Below, piece by piece: positions 1 to 10,200 of a DNA stretch of 64,000 nucleotides. The stretch's first letter is position 1, and each line of letters opens with the position of its first letter. This DNA is from Luidia sarsii (Eukaryota; Echinodermata; Asteroidea; Paxillosida; Luidiidae). The stretch spans positions 5,332,621-5,396,620 of the forward strand of contig OX465117.1 of NCBI GenBank assembly GCA_949987565.1, written 5' to 3'. Both the position numbers and the translations under genes were made by a program. The notes below the pieces were generated by a model, which saw nothing but the letters and a program-made list of their open reading frames with translations, was not told the DNA's origin and made no database searches.

Positions 1-789
1 TATACAACACTGGTAAAGACCCTATACAACACTGGTAAAGGCCCTATACAACACTGGTAAAGGCCCTATACAACATTGGTAAAGACACTATACAACACTG
101 GTAAAGACCCTACACAACATTGGTAAAGACACTATACAACACTGGTAAAGACACTATACAACACTGGTAAAGGCCCTATACAACACTGGTAAAGACCCTA
201 TACAACACTGGTAAAGACCTTATAAAACACTGGTAAAGGCCCTATACAACATTGGTAAAGACACTATACAACACTGGTAAAGACCCTACACAACATTGGT
301 AAAGACACTATACAACACTGGTAAAGACACTATACAACACTGGTAAAGACCCTATACAACACTGGTAAATGCCCTATACAACACTGGTAAAGGCCCTATA
401 CAACACTGGTAAAGACCCTATACAACACTGGTAAAGACCTTATAAAACACCGGTAAAGGCCCTATACAACATTGGTAAAGACACTATAAAACACTGGTAA
501 AGACACTATACAACACTGGTAAAGACCCTATACAACACTGGTAAATGCCCTATACAACACTGGTAAAGACCCTATACAACACTGGTAAAGACCCTATACA
601 ACACTGGTAAAGGCCCTATACAACATTGGTAAAGACACTATACAACATTGGTAAAGACACTATACAACACTAGTAAAGACCCTATACAACATTGGTAAAG
701 ACACTATACAACACTGGTAAAGACCCTATACAACACTGGTAAAGACACTCTACAACACTGGTAAAGACCCTATACAACACTGGTAAAGG
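1..789. repeat. 22-bp satellite, about 36 copies
   Basis: Tandem array of a 22-bp unit beginning TATACAACACTGGTAAAG, with small variations (GACCC, GGCCC, GACAC; ACAACAC or ACAACAT). The array runs off the left edge, so its full length is unknown. The unit matches the outer end of the TTAA-flanked MITE family B (for example 55,041-55,065), and the array passes directly into the body of such an element at about 790. I infer that the satellite arose by tandem amplification of the MITE terminus. Confidence 0.9.
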
Positions 790-1078
790 CCAAACGATTG
801 CCACAGTTTGTATGTTAAACCCCCAAAATGCAAAAAACCGTCATGGTTTACATACCGTTCTGTACAGTATATATAGTACAAGAAATAATTTATTACTCGC
901 TAGTAATAAACTATTTGTCGATGTCTGAGTGAAGATTTTTCAAAGAGTACAGCATCCCAGAGCGTAAGATTTCAAAATGGGGATTCTATCATGACCATCT
1001 ACAAACTGTGTAAATAAGAAGGAAATCTGGGAACATCGATGTGTACCCGATCTTCCCAATGTTGTATTCGGCCTTTAA
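790..1078 (+). mobile_element. MITE family B, copy 1 (body and right end)
   Basis: Non-coding element with the same internal blocks as copies at 1,419-1,754, 36,745-37,067 and 55,041-55,398. These include GCCACAGTTTGT near one end, AAACTATTTGTCGATGT in the middle and CCCAATGTTGTATT near the other end. It ends at a TTAA (1,075-1,078) that is shared with the next element. Its left terminus is replaced by, or expanded into, the 22-bp satellite. No transposase is encoded, so it is non-autonomous. Confidence 0.7.
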
Positions 1079-1422
1079 AGCCCCTATTGGTGGAGGTCAA
1101 AGAATAGCATCCATATAATTATTGTCTGATCCAACATAATTATGCATGAAATAGCACACCTGTGAAAATTTCAGCTCAATCCGCCAACCGAGTCTCGAGA
1201 AAATCGTGAACACCGAAAAACCGAATTATTCCAAAAAAAAGATCAGATCTCGGTGAGACGTAAACGAGTTATTTTACTCTTTTCTCCCTAAATACAACAT
1301 TTGAGGCAGAAATATTTCAGTGCGAGGTTTCTACCATAACCATCTTCAAACTGTATAAGTTTCATGTAAAGCTGTGAATATTTCTGTTTTTCGATCTTAC
1401 CAACGTTGTGTAGGGGCTTTAA
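1075..1422 (-). mobile_element. TTAA-flanked MITE family A, copy 1
   Basis: Reverse-oriented copy of a roughly 380-bp element with terminal inverted repeats. The outer sequence is TTAAAGCCCCTACACAAC at one end and its complement at the other. This copy has a deletion just inside one terminus. It abuts family B copies on both sides, sharing the TTAA at 1,075 and the TTAA at 1,419. TTAA target duplications are a hallmark of piggyBac-type transposition; that assignment is inference, since no transposase is present. Confidence 0.75.
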
Positions 1423-1754
1423 AGGCCTAATACAACATTGGGAAGATCGGAAAACATCAATGTCCACAGATTTCCTTCTTCAGTTTGAAGATGGTCATGA
1501 TAGAATCCTCATGATGCGGTCTGAGATGCTGTACTTCTCTAAAAATCTTCATTCAAACATCGACAAATAGTTTATTACTTGCAATTAATAAACCATTACT
1601 TACACTACATGACGGTTTTTTAACTTTGTCTACTTTCTCAGATCACCATTTGAGCTAAAACCTTCGCAGGATTGCATTTTTGGGAAGTTAAATGGTTTAA
1701 CACAAAAACTGTGGCAATCTTTTCACCTTTACCAATGTTGTATAGGGCATTTAA
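1419..1754 (-). mobile_element. MITE family B, copy 2
   Basis: Begins TTAAAGGCCTAATACAACAT and ends with the complementary terminus followed by TTAA at 1,751-1,754. It is opposite in orientation to copy 1 and separated from it only by family A copy 1. The cluster B-A-B with shared TTAA sites suggests serial insertion into TTAA sites left by earlier insertions. Confidence 0.7.
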
Positions 1755-2099
1755 AAGTGATGGGCATTATTTCACAGAGATATCATGAGAGCTAGGTCAG
1801 TATGTGACCTGAATGTCGCACAGTAGTGTCCTCCATCCGTTTCCTCCTGCTCATCTCCCGCGTAAGTTTTTATCGATTTGTTCTGTTGCAAAAGGGCAAG
1901 GTTTTCTGGGAAGCTACAAGGCCGTTTCTTCCGCTTTGAAGACCGCTGGGTGCCCGAAAGCACAGCCAGGATGCTTGACACGGAACACACATCATTACTG
2001 TTTATTTGATAGGATGGTGGCGGTGTATGGTGACGATGATAATTGTTATTAAATGCTTCGGACTGGTGCCCCCACCCCGGCAAAGACTAGTTGACTTTA

Positions 2100-2450
2100 A
2101 TGGGGCTTAATAGCTCAGATGGTACCCGGTAAGAGCGCTGGTACACAAAACAGCATGAAAAAAATCGCTTAAAAGTGCCCATTCATTTTCCCCCCCTTTA
2201 TCTGTATGATTTAAATTGAAAAAAAAGGCATCCGATTTGTGTGCACATGATTGTGATCCCCAAACCGCTGTAGCCAGGTTCACAACAATTGGTTGTTTGC
2301 ATTTGAATGAAAGCGGGGGTGTGATCCCTGGAGATATAGGGCAGTTCATGATTAAATGTTTCTGGCTGGCGCCCCCACCCGGCAAAGACTAGTTCACTAT
2401 TGATAAGGGCTCAGGTGGTAAGAGCAATGGATGTGGTCTCTGGTTCAATT
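2100..2450 (+). mobile_element. tRNA-derived SINE, composite and degraded
   Basis: Contains TAGCTCAGATGGTA (A-box region of a tRNA head) at about 2,110, then the non-tRNA module shared with copies at 22,350, 53,213 and 63,230. That module has GCATTTGAATGAAAGCGGG, a GGAGATATAGGGCAG block and a GGCGCCCCCACC block. A second degenerate head follows near 2,405 (GGTGGTAAGAGCAATGG). No intact B box survives. Confidence 0.6.
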
Positions 2451-3496
2451 TAGCCCTGGTTTCTTTATACATTTTTTTTCAACAATTGTAAGAGTGAAGA
2501 GGAGCGAACCGCAGACAAGACCAAGTTGAAATACACAAATCGCGAAAGGTTGTTGTGGCCTGCATGTTTCCATCCCAACAGTATACCTCTGACAAGTCAG
2601 GATTTACAGAATGACCATTTTTTGGTGAAGTTGGCCGACGACAAGAAATCAGGCGCTGTGGTCGTAACTTCGTCGAAGCCTGTCGGGAACATCCGCTTTG
2701 AAGCGAACGAGTCGACCCTTCACCTCGCACATAATACATTCCTACTAACGCTCCAAAATAGCCCGTGATTCCAACAAAAACACATTGCGGAACAACATTA
2801 TACAAACAAAAAACCCGAATTCGGTAAACCCCATTTCAAGACAGTGCCATTGAGGCAGACAAATACTTTCAAAGATTGTGGAAAAATTCAGTAGCTGCTT
2901 TTTTTGTGCTGGAACAGGAAGTAACCCGCTGATATTCAGGCCTTGAGGTAAGTGCGAATGGGAGGGGGAAAAGGTCGCCAGAGAGAAAAGCCCGAGTTAG
3001 TAGGAAAAGTACAACTGCCGTTTGCGCGCGGTGACTAGGCGGGAAATCCCCGCCGCGAACAATGCACGCGCATGATATGCGGGACTGCAGCGGCCTCGAC
3101 TGCATTGTGATTAAATGCAAATATTTTTTTTATACGCTGTGGGACGGTCATATGGTTGTGCATTCTGACAGCTGATAGCGTGGATAGCGATAGAGATTGA
3201 CGACATCCGGGACACTACTACATACACCCGCGATTATGTTGCAATTGCCGTATGGTGTCAGCAGGTTTGACACGACTGTATTTTTGTCGGATCAATTTGA
3301 TGCAAAAGCTGAATCGGCACGAGATCGCGTACAAGTAGAGGTTGGTGGATCAAATCACAATAAGGAATAATCGAGATTTACTGGAACATTGGGGTCGGAA
3401 ACATGGCCAGTGTATAGGCCTATACATGTATACGTATGTGGTCGAAAGATCGACTTTTTTTAGAAAGAAATTGTTGAACATTGTTGAGCATCCCTC

Positions 3497-3913
3497 TAAG
3501 GGCTGGATAGGTCAGGTGGTAGGAGCGCTGGTACGTTTAAAGCCCCTACACAACAGTGGTAAGATCAAAAAACAGAAATGTTCACAGATTCACATGAAAC
3601 TTATACAGTTTAAAGATGGTTATAGAAGAAACCTCGCACTGAAATATGTCTGCCTAAAATGTTTTATTTTTGGAGAAAAGAGTAAAAAAAAATCGTTTCA
3701 CCAAGATCTAAACTATTTTTTCGGAACAGTACGGCGTTGAATGCTGCATTTTCGCGAAACAATTGAAGCGGTTTTCACGATTTTCTCGAGACTCGGTTGG
3801 CGGATTGAGCTGAATTGTTCACAGGTGTGATATTTCATGCATACGATATGTTGGATCAGACAACGTATGGATGCTATTCTTTGACCTAGACCAATGATGT
3901 GTAGGGGCTTTAA
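3497..3913 (+). mobile_element. SINE head interrupted by MITE family A, copy 2
   Basis: Bases 3,499-3,540 read GGGCTGGATAGGTCAG and continue GAGCGCTGGTACG, the tRNA-derived SINE head. At its TTAA (3,537-3,540) a 377-bp family A MITE begins and runs to the second TTAA (3,910-3,913). The expected SINE B-box part does not follow, so the downstream half of the host SINE is lost or diverged. Confidence 0.75.
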
Positions 3914-4046
3914 GAGCAACTTCAATGATTATGGTCGATCAACCTCTTAGTCGGCGATTTAAGATGGCTTGGCCGGTCAGTTTGTGGTCAGCCAAGCCGA
4001 TCGGTACCTGCGTGACCCCTCGTGCCTAAGATGCACGACCTCTTAC

Positions 4047-4257
4047 CGCAGTAGTTCCTCTTGTTCAGGTCCAGCTTGACCTTGGAGTAGCGGAGAATGG
4101 CGTCTAGCGTGGCCGCAGACTCAGGCGACGGGTTGGCGCAGACGCTGTGCATGGCCGTCTGGCCGTTGCGGTCCGTCTCGTTGGCGCTGGCCCCGTGCTC
4201 AACCAGTATGCGAGCCCCCGCCGGGTTACCAGTGATGGCGGCTATGTGCAAAGGGGT
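4047..4257 (-). CDS. BCL3-like exon 4 (ankyrin repeats 2-3)
   Basis: Acceptor TTCCAG|ACCCCT, donor TACTGCG|GTAAGA. It encodes TPLHIAAITGNPAGARILVE, then HGASANETDRNGQTAMHSVC and the repeat 3 helix ending LDLNKRNYC, with the next Gly codon split. A Cys stands where BCL3 usually has Asp (RNYDG). Confidence 0.88.
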
Positions 4258-7200
4258 CTGGAACATTGGGGAGACGGAAAAGGGCGAAAGTGTGAGAACG
4301 CACTAGAGAAAGAGAGATAGGGCAGGGATAGAGATGGAGATGTAGAGAGAGATGGAGACAGAGAGATGGAGATAGAATCAGAGAAAGAGAGATAGGGGCC
4401 GAGAGAGAGATGGAGATGTAGAGAGAGATGGAGACAGAAAGATGGAGGGAGAAGCAGAGAAAGAGAGAGAGAAAAAGAGAGACAACGGGGCAGGGGAAAG
4501 GAGATGGAGATGGAGAGAAATGGATAGATAGATTGAAAAGAAAGAGAGGTAAAGAAAGAAACAGAGAAAGAAAGAGAGATGGAGAAAGAGACGGAGAGAG
4601 GAGGGAGGTGAGAGTGTTTTATGGGAAAAGGGACGGAGAGAGATGGAGAGAGAGACGGAGAGACAAACAGAGGTGGAGAGAGAAAGAGATATGGAGGGGG
4701 GGGGGCGAGAGAGAGAGGGGGGTGGAATGCAGGGGTGAGAGGGGAACAGAGGTGCAGAGAGATTGAGCGAAAACTAGAGAGAGATGGAAGGAGTGGTGGG
4801 ATGATGAAAGGAAGAACGATAAATAGTGAGGGGGAGAGACAAATACCAAGAGATATAGAGAAAGAAAAGATGACAAATAGATGACGGAGAGGCAGACAGA
4901 TACAGATAGACACAAAGCGAGGTTCAAATTCAGACAGCTGCCATAAGCAGCGATTTGGAACAAGTACATGTATGTACACTCATACCCAGAGTTTTATTAC
5001 CAGGATGAGATACGGTAAGTGTCCTTTCATTTCTTATAAAAAGCAAAAGCAAACAACATCGCGTGGATGAACGGTATGGCCTTGCTGTTTATCGCGTTTC
5101 ACACTTAACCAAATCTTTGCACCGAGTTTGTCAGGATTGGGGATTTCATTATAAGATGCTACCTTCAATATATAGGCGGGGGGGATATATAGGGCGTCCG
5201 GATTTTGGGCCTCAACTGGAGGACGTTAAGGTGGTCAGCACTAAGCAGTTTCTGTTTCGCTTGGTGCGGTGAATAAACAATGTGTACTTCATCACCTAGA
5301 GTCGCTCGAGTTGAGCCTCGCTGAAATTGCCAGAGAAAATGTCAGTAGACTAAAAAGCCGAAACCATTCTTGGTTGGGGCCGCAAAAACCGCACCCTGGC
5401 ATTGACCAATGACGTCAGCGCGGCAGGGGCGAGCCGATAGAGCGCCCTCTGCCGTTGGCATTGCCGTGCAGGGGGCCGGCGCCCAACCCACCTGCTGCAT
5501 TTCGTTGAAGATGTCCAGGGACTTGCCGGCAAGTTGGATGAGGTCGACCAGCTGTAGGATCAGGCGGGTGTCAACCGTTTCCTGGGACAGAGCGATGTGC
5601 AGCGGCCTGGAATATCATCGCACCGTGTGCACGCAGGAAGGAAGCACGCCCTCACAGGTCAACCATTATCATAACCGATCAGAAAGGCCGTGTCCGAAAC
5701 GGGCTTTCACGGCTAGGGCTATTGTCTTCGCATCTCCGTGTATTTCCAATAGGGGGAAGACCTAGACCTAGCTCTAGACGTGCGTTTCGGACACGGCTAA
5801 GACATGTTAACATGTTAACCATGGCCATTTTCGAAATGAAGGCTAAGGCTCAGGCTTAGGCTTCGGTCATATTACTCGTCATAATATCACAGGTATCAAA
5901 AAACAAGCGTTTGGCCCCTAGTTTCGTGGGGAATACCCTATCAAGCCAACAAACCTTCAAATTCGGAATCAAACAACAACCTGGTTTTTCAGGTTTTGTC
6001 AGACGGGGACGAAGCCTGAGCCCGAGCCTAAGCCTTCATTTCGAAAACGGCGATCACTTATAAGGAGGGTACACCATTTGCACAGTGCCCAATTTCCGGA
6101 CATTCTAAAATTCAGAAATAACTCACCAGGAAGTAAGTAATGGTATCAGACATTCCGTGAAATTTTAGCGCACGTTTTCAAGAAGAGAATATACATGTTG
6201 GCCCACTATGTGGAATTTCCAACGATCGCTCAGCGGGAAAAAAAAGGGCCTTTAATTTGGTTTCCACCTTTTTTTCATGTCATGGTTCACAGATTAAGCT
6301 AACATTTTCGCTGGTTAATTACATATACGTTGAGTTTGACAAAGTATTTGGAAACGATACTTTGACCTCCGCAAATGGTATTCCCTATACCTTTAAACTC
6401 GGAGTGAGCCGGAATGCCATTGGAATGAAAGATCCTCTGCATATACTACTGGATAGTCTGACTACTTTCTGACGGAATTATAAATAGTCCCACTGTGTTC
6501 CAACCACATTCCGGGAGCTACTTCGCCACAAGATGTGGGCAAGTTTCATTCGAGGCGGAAGTTCGAAGCGCATTGAAACCACTCGAACGGCACTTTTCCC
6601 CACTGCGGCGTGTTCAATTTGATTCCTGCTGGTTCTGAAAACGTGTACGTGTGACCATGAAGGAAGGACGAGCCCTTTCAGGACTAACCATTCACTCAGT
6701 AGGAGTCCATTAGCTTTCGTAGCAACAAAACTGCATCTGATGCAGTGGTCCTTGCTAGGAAAGATAATGCGCTCTTCCCAACTGGTCAGTCTGTACAGAC
6801 ATTTTTCACGTGACGTCATGTTGGACTGCTTTACAATGGCAGCGCACAGTGTAAACATCAGTTGTACTACATGTATATGGGTGTGCGTGCACTTTCCGTA
6901 AAAAGCGGCCCAACAGTGCTTTTGTTTGATCACGTGGGTGGAAAAAGTGTACACGTGCTACTCATAAGTTTTTTTTTTTTCATTAGTTAGACTACCGAGT
7001 AACACGACTATCTTTACCCTGTTTACCCTGCTAGAAGTAATAAGAACTGTATGCTCAGTGCTTTGCCCGATTGCCTGCTGACAAAATAGACCCCTACACT
7101 ACAAGAAGCTCAGGCGGAATTCGAGCCAGCAATTCGTGCTTTTTAATTCAGACTTAGATTCAGACTGATCGAAGTAATGTGGCGGAATCGAATATGTATG

Positions 7201-10200
7201 TATACATGGTTCAGTGGCGGATGCCACAATGCACCATATAGAAATAATGACTTCTGCATCGAGAATGCCATTCAATGAGGGTATGCCCTATATATTGGAC
7301 GTAATACGCACTGTGTGCTAAGTGCTTTTTCAGCAGACAATAGGGAAATACCCTCAGCACAGTGCATTTGATTACGTCGAACAGGGCAAACCCTCATTGA
7401 ATTACATACTCCTCGACGCAAAAATCGTTTCATTTATCATGAAAATTTATCATGATAGGAAATTGAGCATTCTCTAAAAAGGCAGTTATTTTTACGTGCT
7501 TGTGAGAAAGGTCCTGGTCGGGATTAAAATGTCAGGCCCTCTATTTTTTTCAAGACTTGCCTCCACACTTCTCTCTTTGATCTTTCCCCCTCTTCTCACT
7601 AATTCCTACCCTACTCCTTGCCCTTCCCTTTGATCTCTCCGTACCAGCTTTACTCTGTCCTTTGTTTCTCATCGGTTCCCTATTCACTCTCTTCCCCCTT
7701 CGTGTACATGATTGTATCTGTTTTGTCCTTGTCACTCTGCCTTTGAGAAAGGTCCTGCTAGGATCGAAACGTCAGGCCCACTAAATCTTAAGATATATTA
7801 AATCACTTCAAATGTTACTCTCTTTTTATTGGTTTACTTTCCCTGAATGAGTTTTACGAGAATTCACGAAAACGGGCACAGTTACTTCTAGGTTACACAA
7901 GAGTGTAGGCCAACTCATATTATTTCTCAGCTGGACTATGGGCCCTAGTATACTCGCAATGTCATAGGCCTAACTGCCATTTCATGATTCAATCGCTTTG
8001 GTTATTAAAGAAACACAAACAAAGGAAAAACACCAAGCAAAGACTTTAGTTGACTATTTGGGAAGGCCGCCATGTAAGAGCTGGGTAGCTCAGACGGTGT
8101 AAAGATTCGCTGGTATATGCAAACCAAGAGGTCTCGGGTTCAAGTCCCGCCCAAGACAAAGCTGTCTTTGCCATTTCTTTAAACTGGTGATGATGCAATA
8201 ACAATACTCAATCAATTCAATTGCCACGTGCCTAGAGCTAGAGCGAGTACTCGTTAGTCGTTTAATACGACATATTACAGTTAATTCCCGTGGCGCTTCC
8301 ACCACACTCCACAGCAAAGGTAGTAATAAGTTACTATTTGGGGAAGGCTTCCACCTACAGTATATTAAGTTGTATAACAGTATACCGGGTATAAGGGGTG
8401 GATAGGTCAGGAGGAAGAGCCATGGACATTACACCAGAAGCGGCTCAAATCCCGACCCAGACAAAACTGTTCTGTGCTACTTTAACTTCTCGCTAAATGT
8501 CATTTTCTTTGTTTCCAAATCGAGCTAGACAACCTGAATCTAACTGCATGCGGTCCCAGAACTGTTGTAACTCTCGAACTTAAAGCCCCTACACAACATT
8601 GGTAAGATCGAAAAACAGAAAATTTTCACAGATTTACATCAAACTGATACAGTTTGAAGATGGTTATAGTACAAACCTCTCACTGAAATATTTCTGCCTA
8701 AAATGTTGTATTTTGGGAGAAAAGAGTAAAGGAAATCGTATATGTTTACCGAGATCTAAACTTTTTTCTGAACAGTATGGCGTTGAATGCTGCATTTTCG
8801 AGAAACAAATGAAGCGGTTTTCACGATTTTCTCGAGACTCGGTTGGCGGATTGAGCTGAAAATGTTCACAGATGTGCTATTTCATGCATGTGTTGGATCA
8901 GACAACGTATTATATGGATGCTATTCTTTGACATCGACCAATGTTGTGTAGGGGCTTTAAGGCAGAGTGCAATGCCGACACGCTAAGACAACTTAATACT
9001 TATGTACATGCTTTCGATCGAGTCCAATGAAATTGCCCTGAGCTCTTGGCCATATAGTAATACATATTGATAGTGAAACGGGCCACTGAGCTGTATGCAC
9101 TCACGTGTCGCCATCTTCGTCCTGCGCGGTGGCACGGTGGCACTCAACAGCCATGCAGAGTGTAAAGCTTGGGTCCGTCGCGAATCGATGCTGTTGTTGT
9201 TGCTGCTGCTGTTGCTGCTGCTGCTGTTGCTGCTGTTGCTGCTGCTGCTGCTGCAGGTGAGGGGTGCCGACGACTGTAAATGCTGGGGCCGGGGTCAGGT
9301 GGCTGGCTGCAGCAGTCAACGGAATCATAGCAGTATGATGTTAATGGCGTGCTGCTGTTTAATATATACTGCTGCTGGTGTTGGAAACAAATGTCCTCGT
9401 TGATGTTGCTGCTACTGCTGCTGTTACTAGGCCTAACAACACACGTCACCGTATGGCAAGCGCATTATAGTCCACGCAATAGGTGCCTGTGCATGTCTGG
9501 TGTAACGCCCATTGATTTGTGCACGTCATTTAGCAATAAACCAGTCCCTGTAGTCAGACACGACCGCTTAGGTTCGCAAAGACTCACGAACTGACAAGCC
9601 CTGGCCCATGTGGGCAATTCTGGCAATGATGATACGAGGGATTTTTTTTTTAAATACCCATCCCTCTCTGCCTTCGATAAACACGGGTATTCCCCACCCG
9701 TGGGAGCGACCACTTTCGTTACGCAGTGCAAGTCACGCCTTTGCCAGCAATGACAGCAAATCACCCCGAGTCGATGTGACAACGGTATACAGTACTGGGT
9801 AGGTTGGCGGTGTGACTGAACATTGCAAAACATCCGTGTTTGTATCATGAGCCTGCTGTGTGCGCACTCGGTCACGCGCGCATGCATGGGCAGGGTCGCG
9901 TCGGGGAAGGAAGAAACCATGTGTGCGCGTGTGCGAATGCAAAGGAGTGGACTGGATTGCAGAATCAACTTCCCCCTCGAAATGATTCAGGGAATTTCCG
10001 AGAATCATTTAATTTTTTTTTCTCCTTGCTTGGCCGGGCTTTTAAAAAAAAGTATTTTGGGCATTCCAGAATAGGCCTATACCCAATCTAGGTTGTTTTT
10101 CATTTGTTTGCTTTCACTTTTAGAATAAAATCCCCCTCTTGAAACCCATTCCAGGCATATTGCTTAAGCCCTATAATTATGATTGGGAATTTCCTACAAA

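Larger units (their letters stand above)
1..4046. other. No exon recognised left of the last BCL3-like exon
   Basis: The BCL3-like exon ending at 4,047 splices onward in phase 1, so the next ankyrin exon must lie below 4,046 or outside the window. I scanned the minus strand for an ankyrin continuation (LTALH-type motif after RNYxG) and found none. What is present is the satellite and MITE cluster (1-1,754), SINE sequence (2,100-2,450), about 1 kb with nothing recognisable (2,460-3,490), and a SINE head carrying a MITE (3,497-3,913). Confidence 0.6.

Noticed and set aside
4242..4979. 245-codon Ser/Leu/Pro-rich frame on the minus strand
   Set aside because: Translation of the polypyrimidine block; it overlaps the true exon 4 acceptor region in a different frame.
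8083..8160. tRNA gene candidates (also 30,895, 38,610, 53,346, 63,541)
   Set aside because: A and B boxes are present, but the anticodon arms are not canonical and the same heads recur with shared non-tRNA tails, which identifies SINEs.
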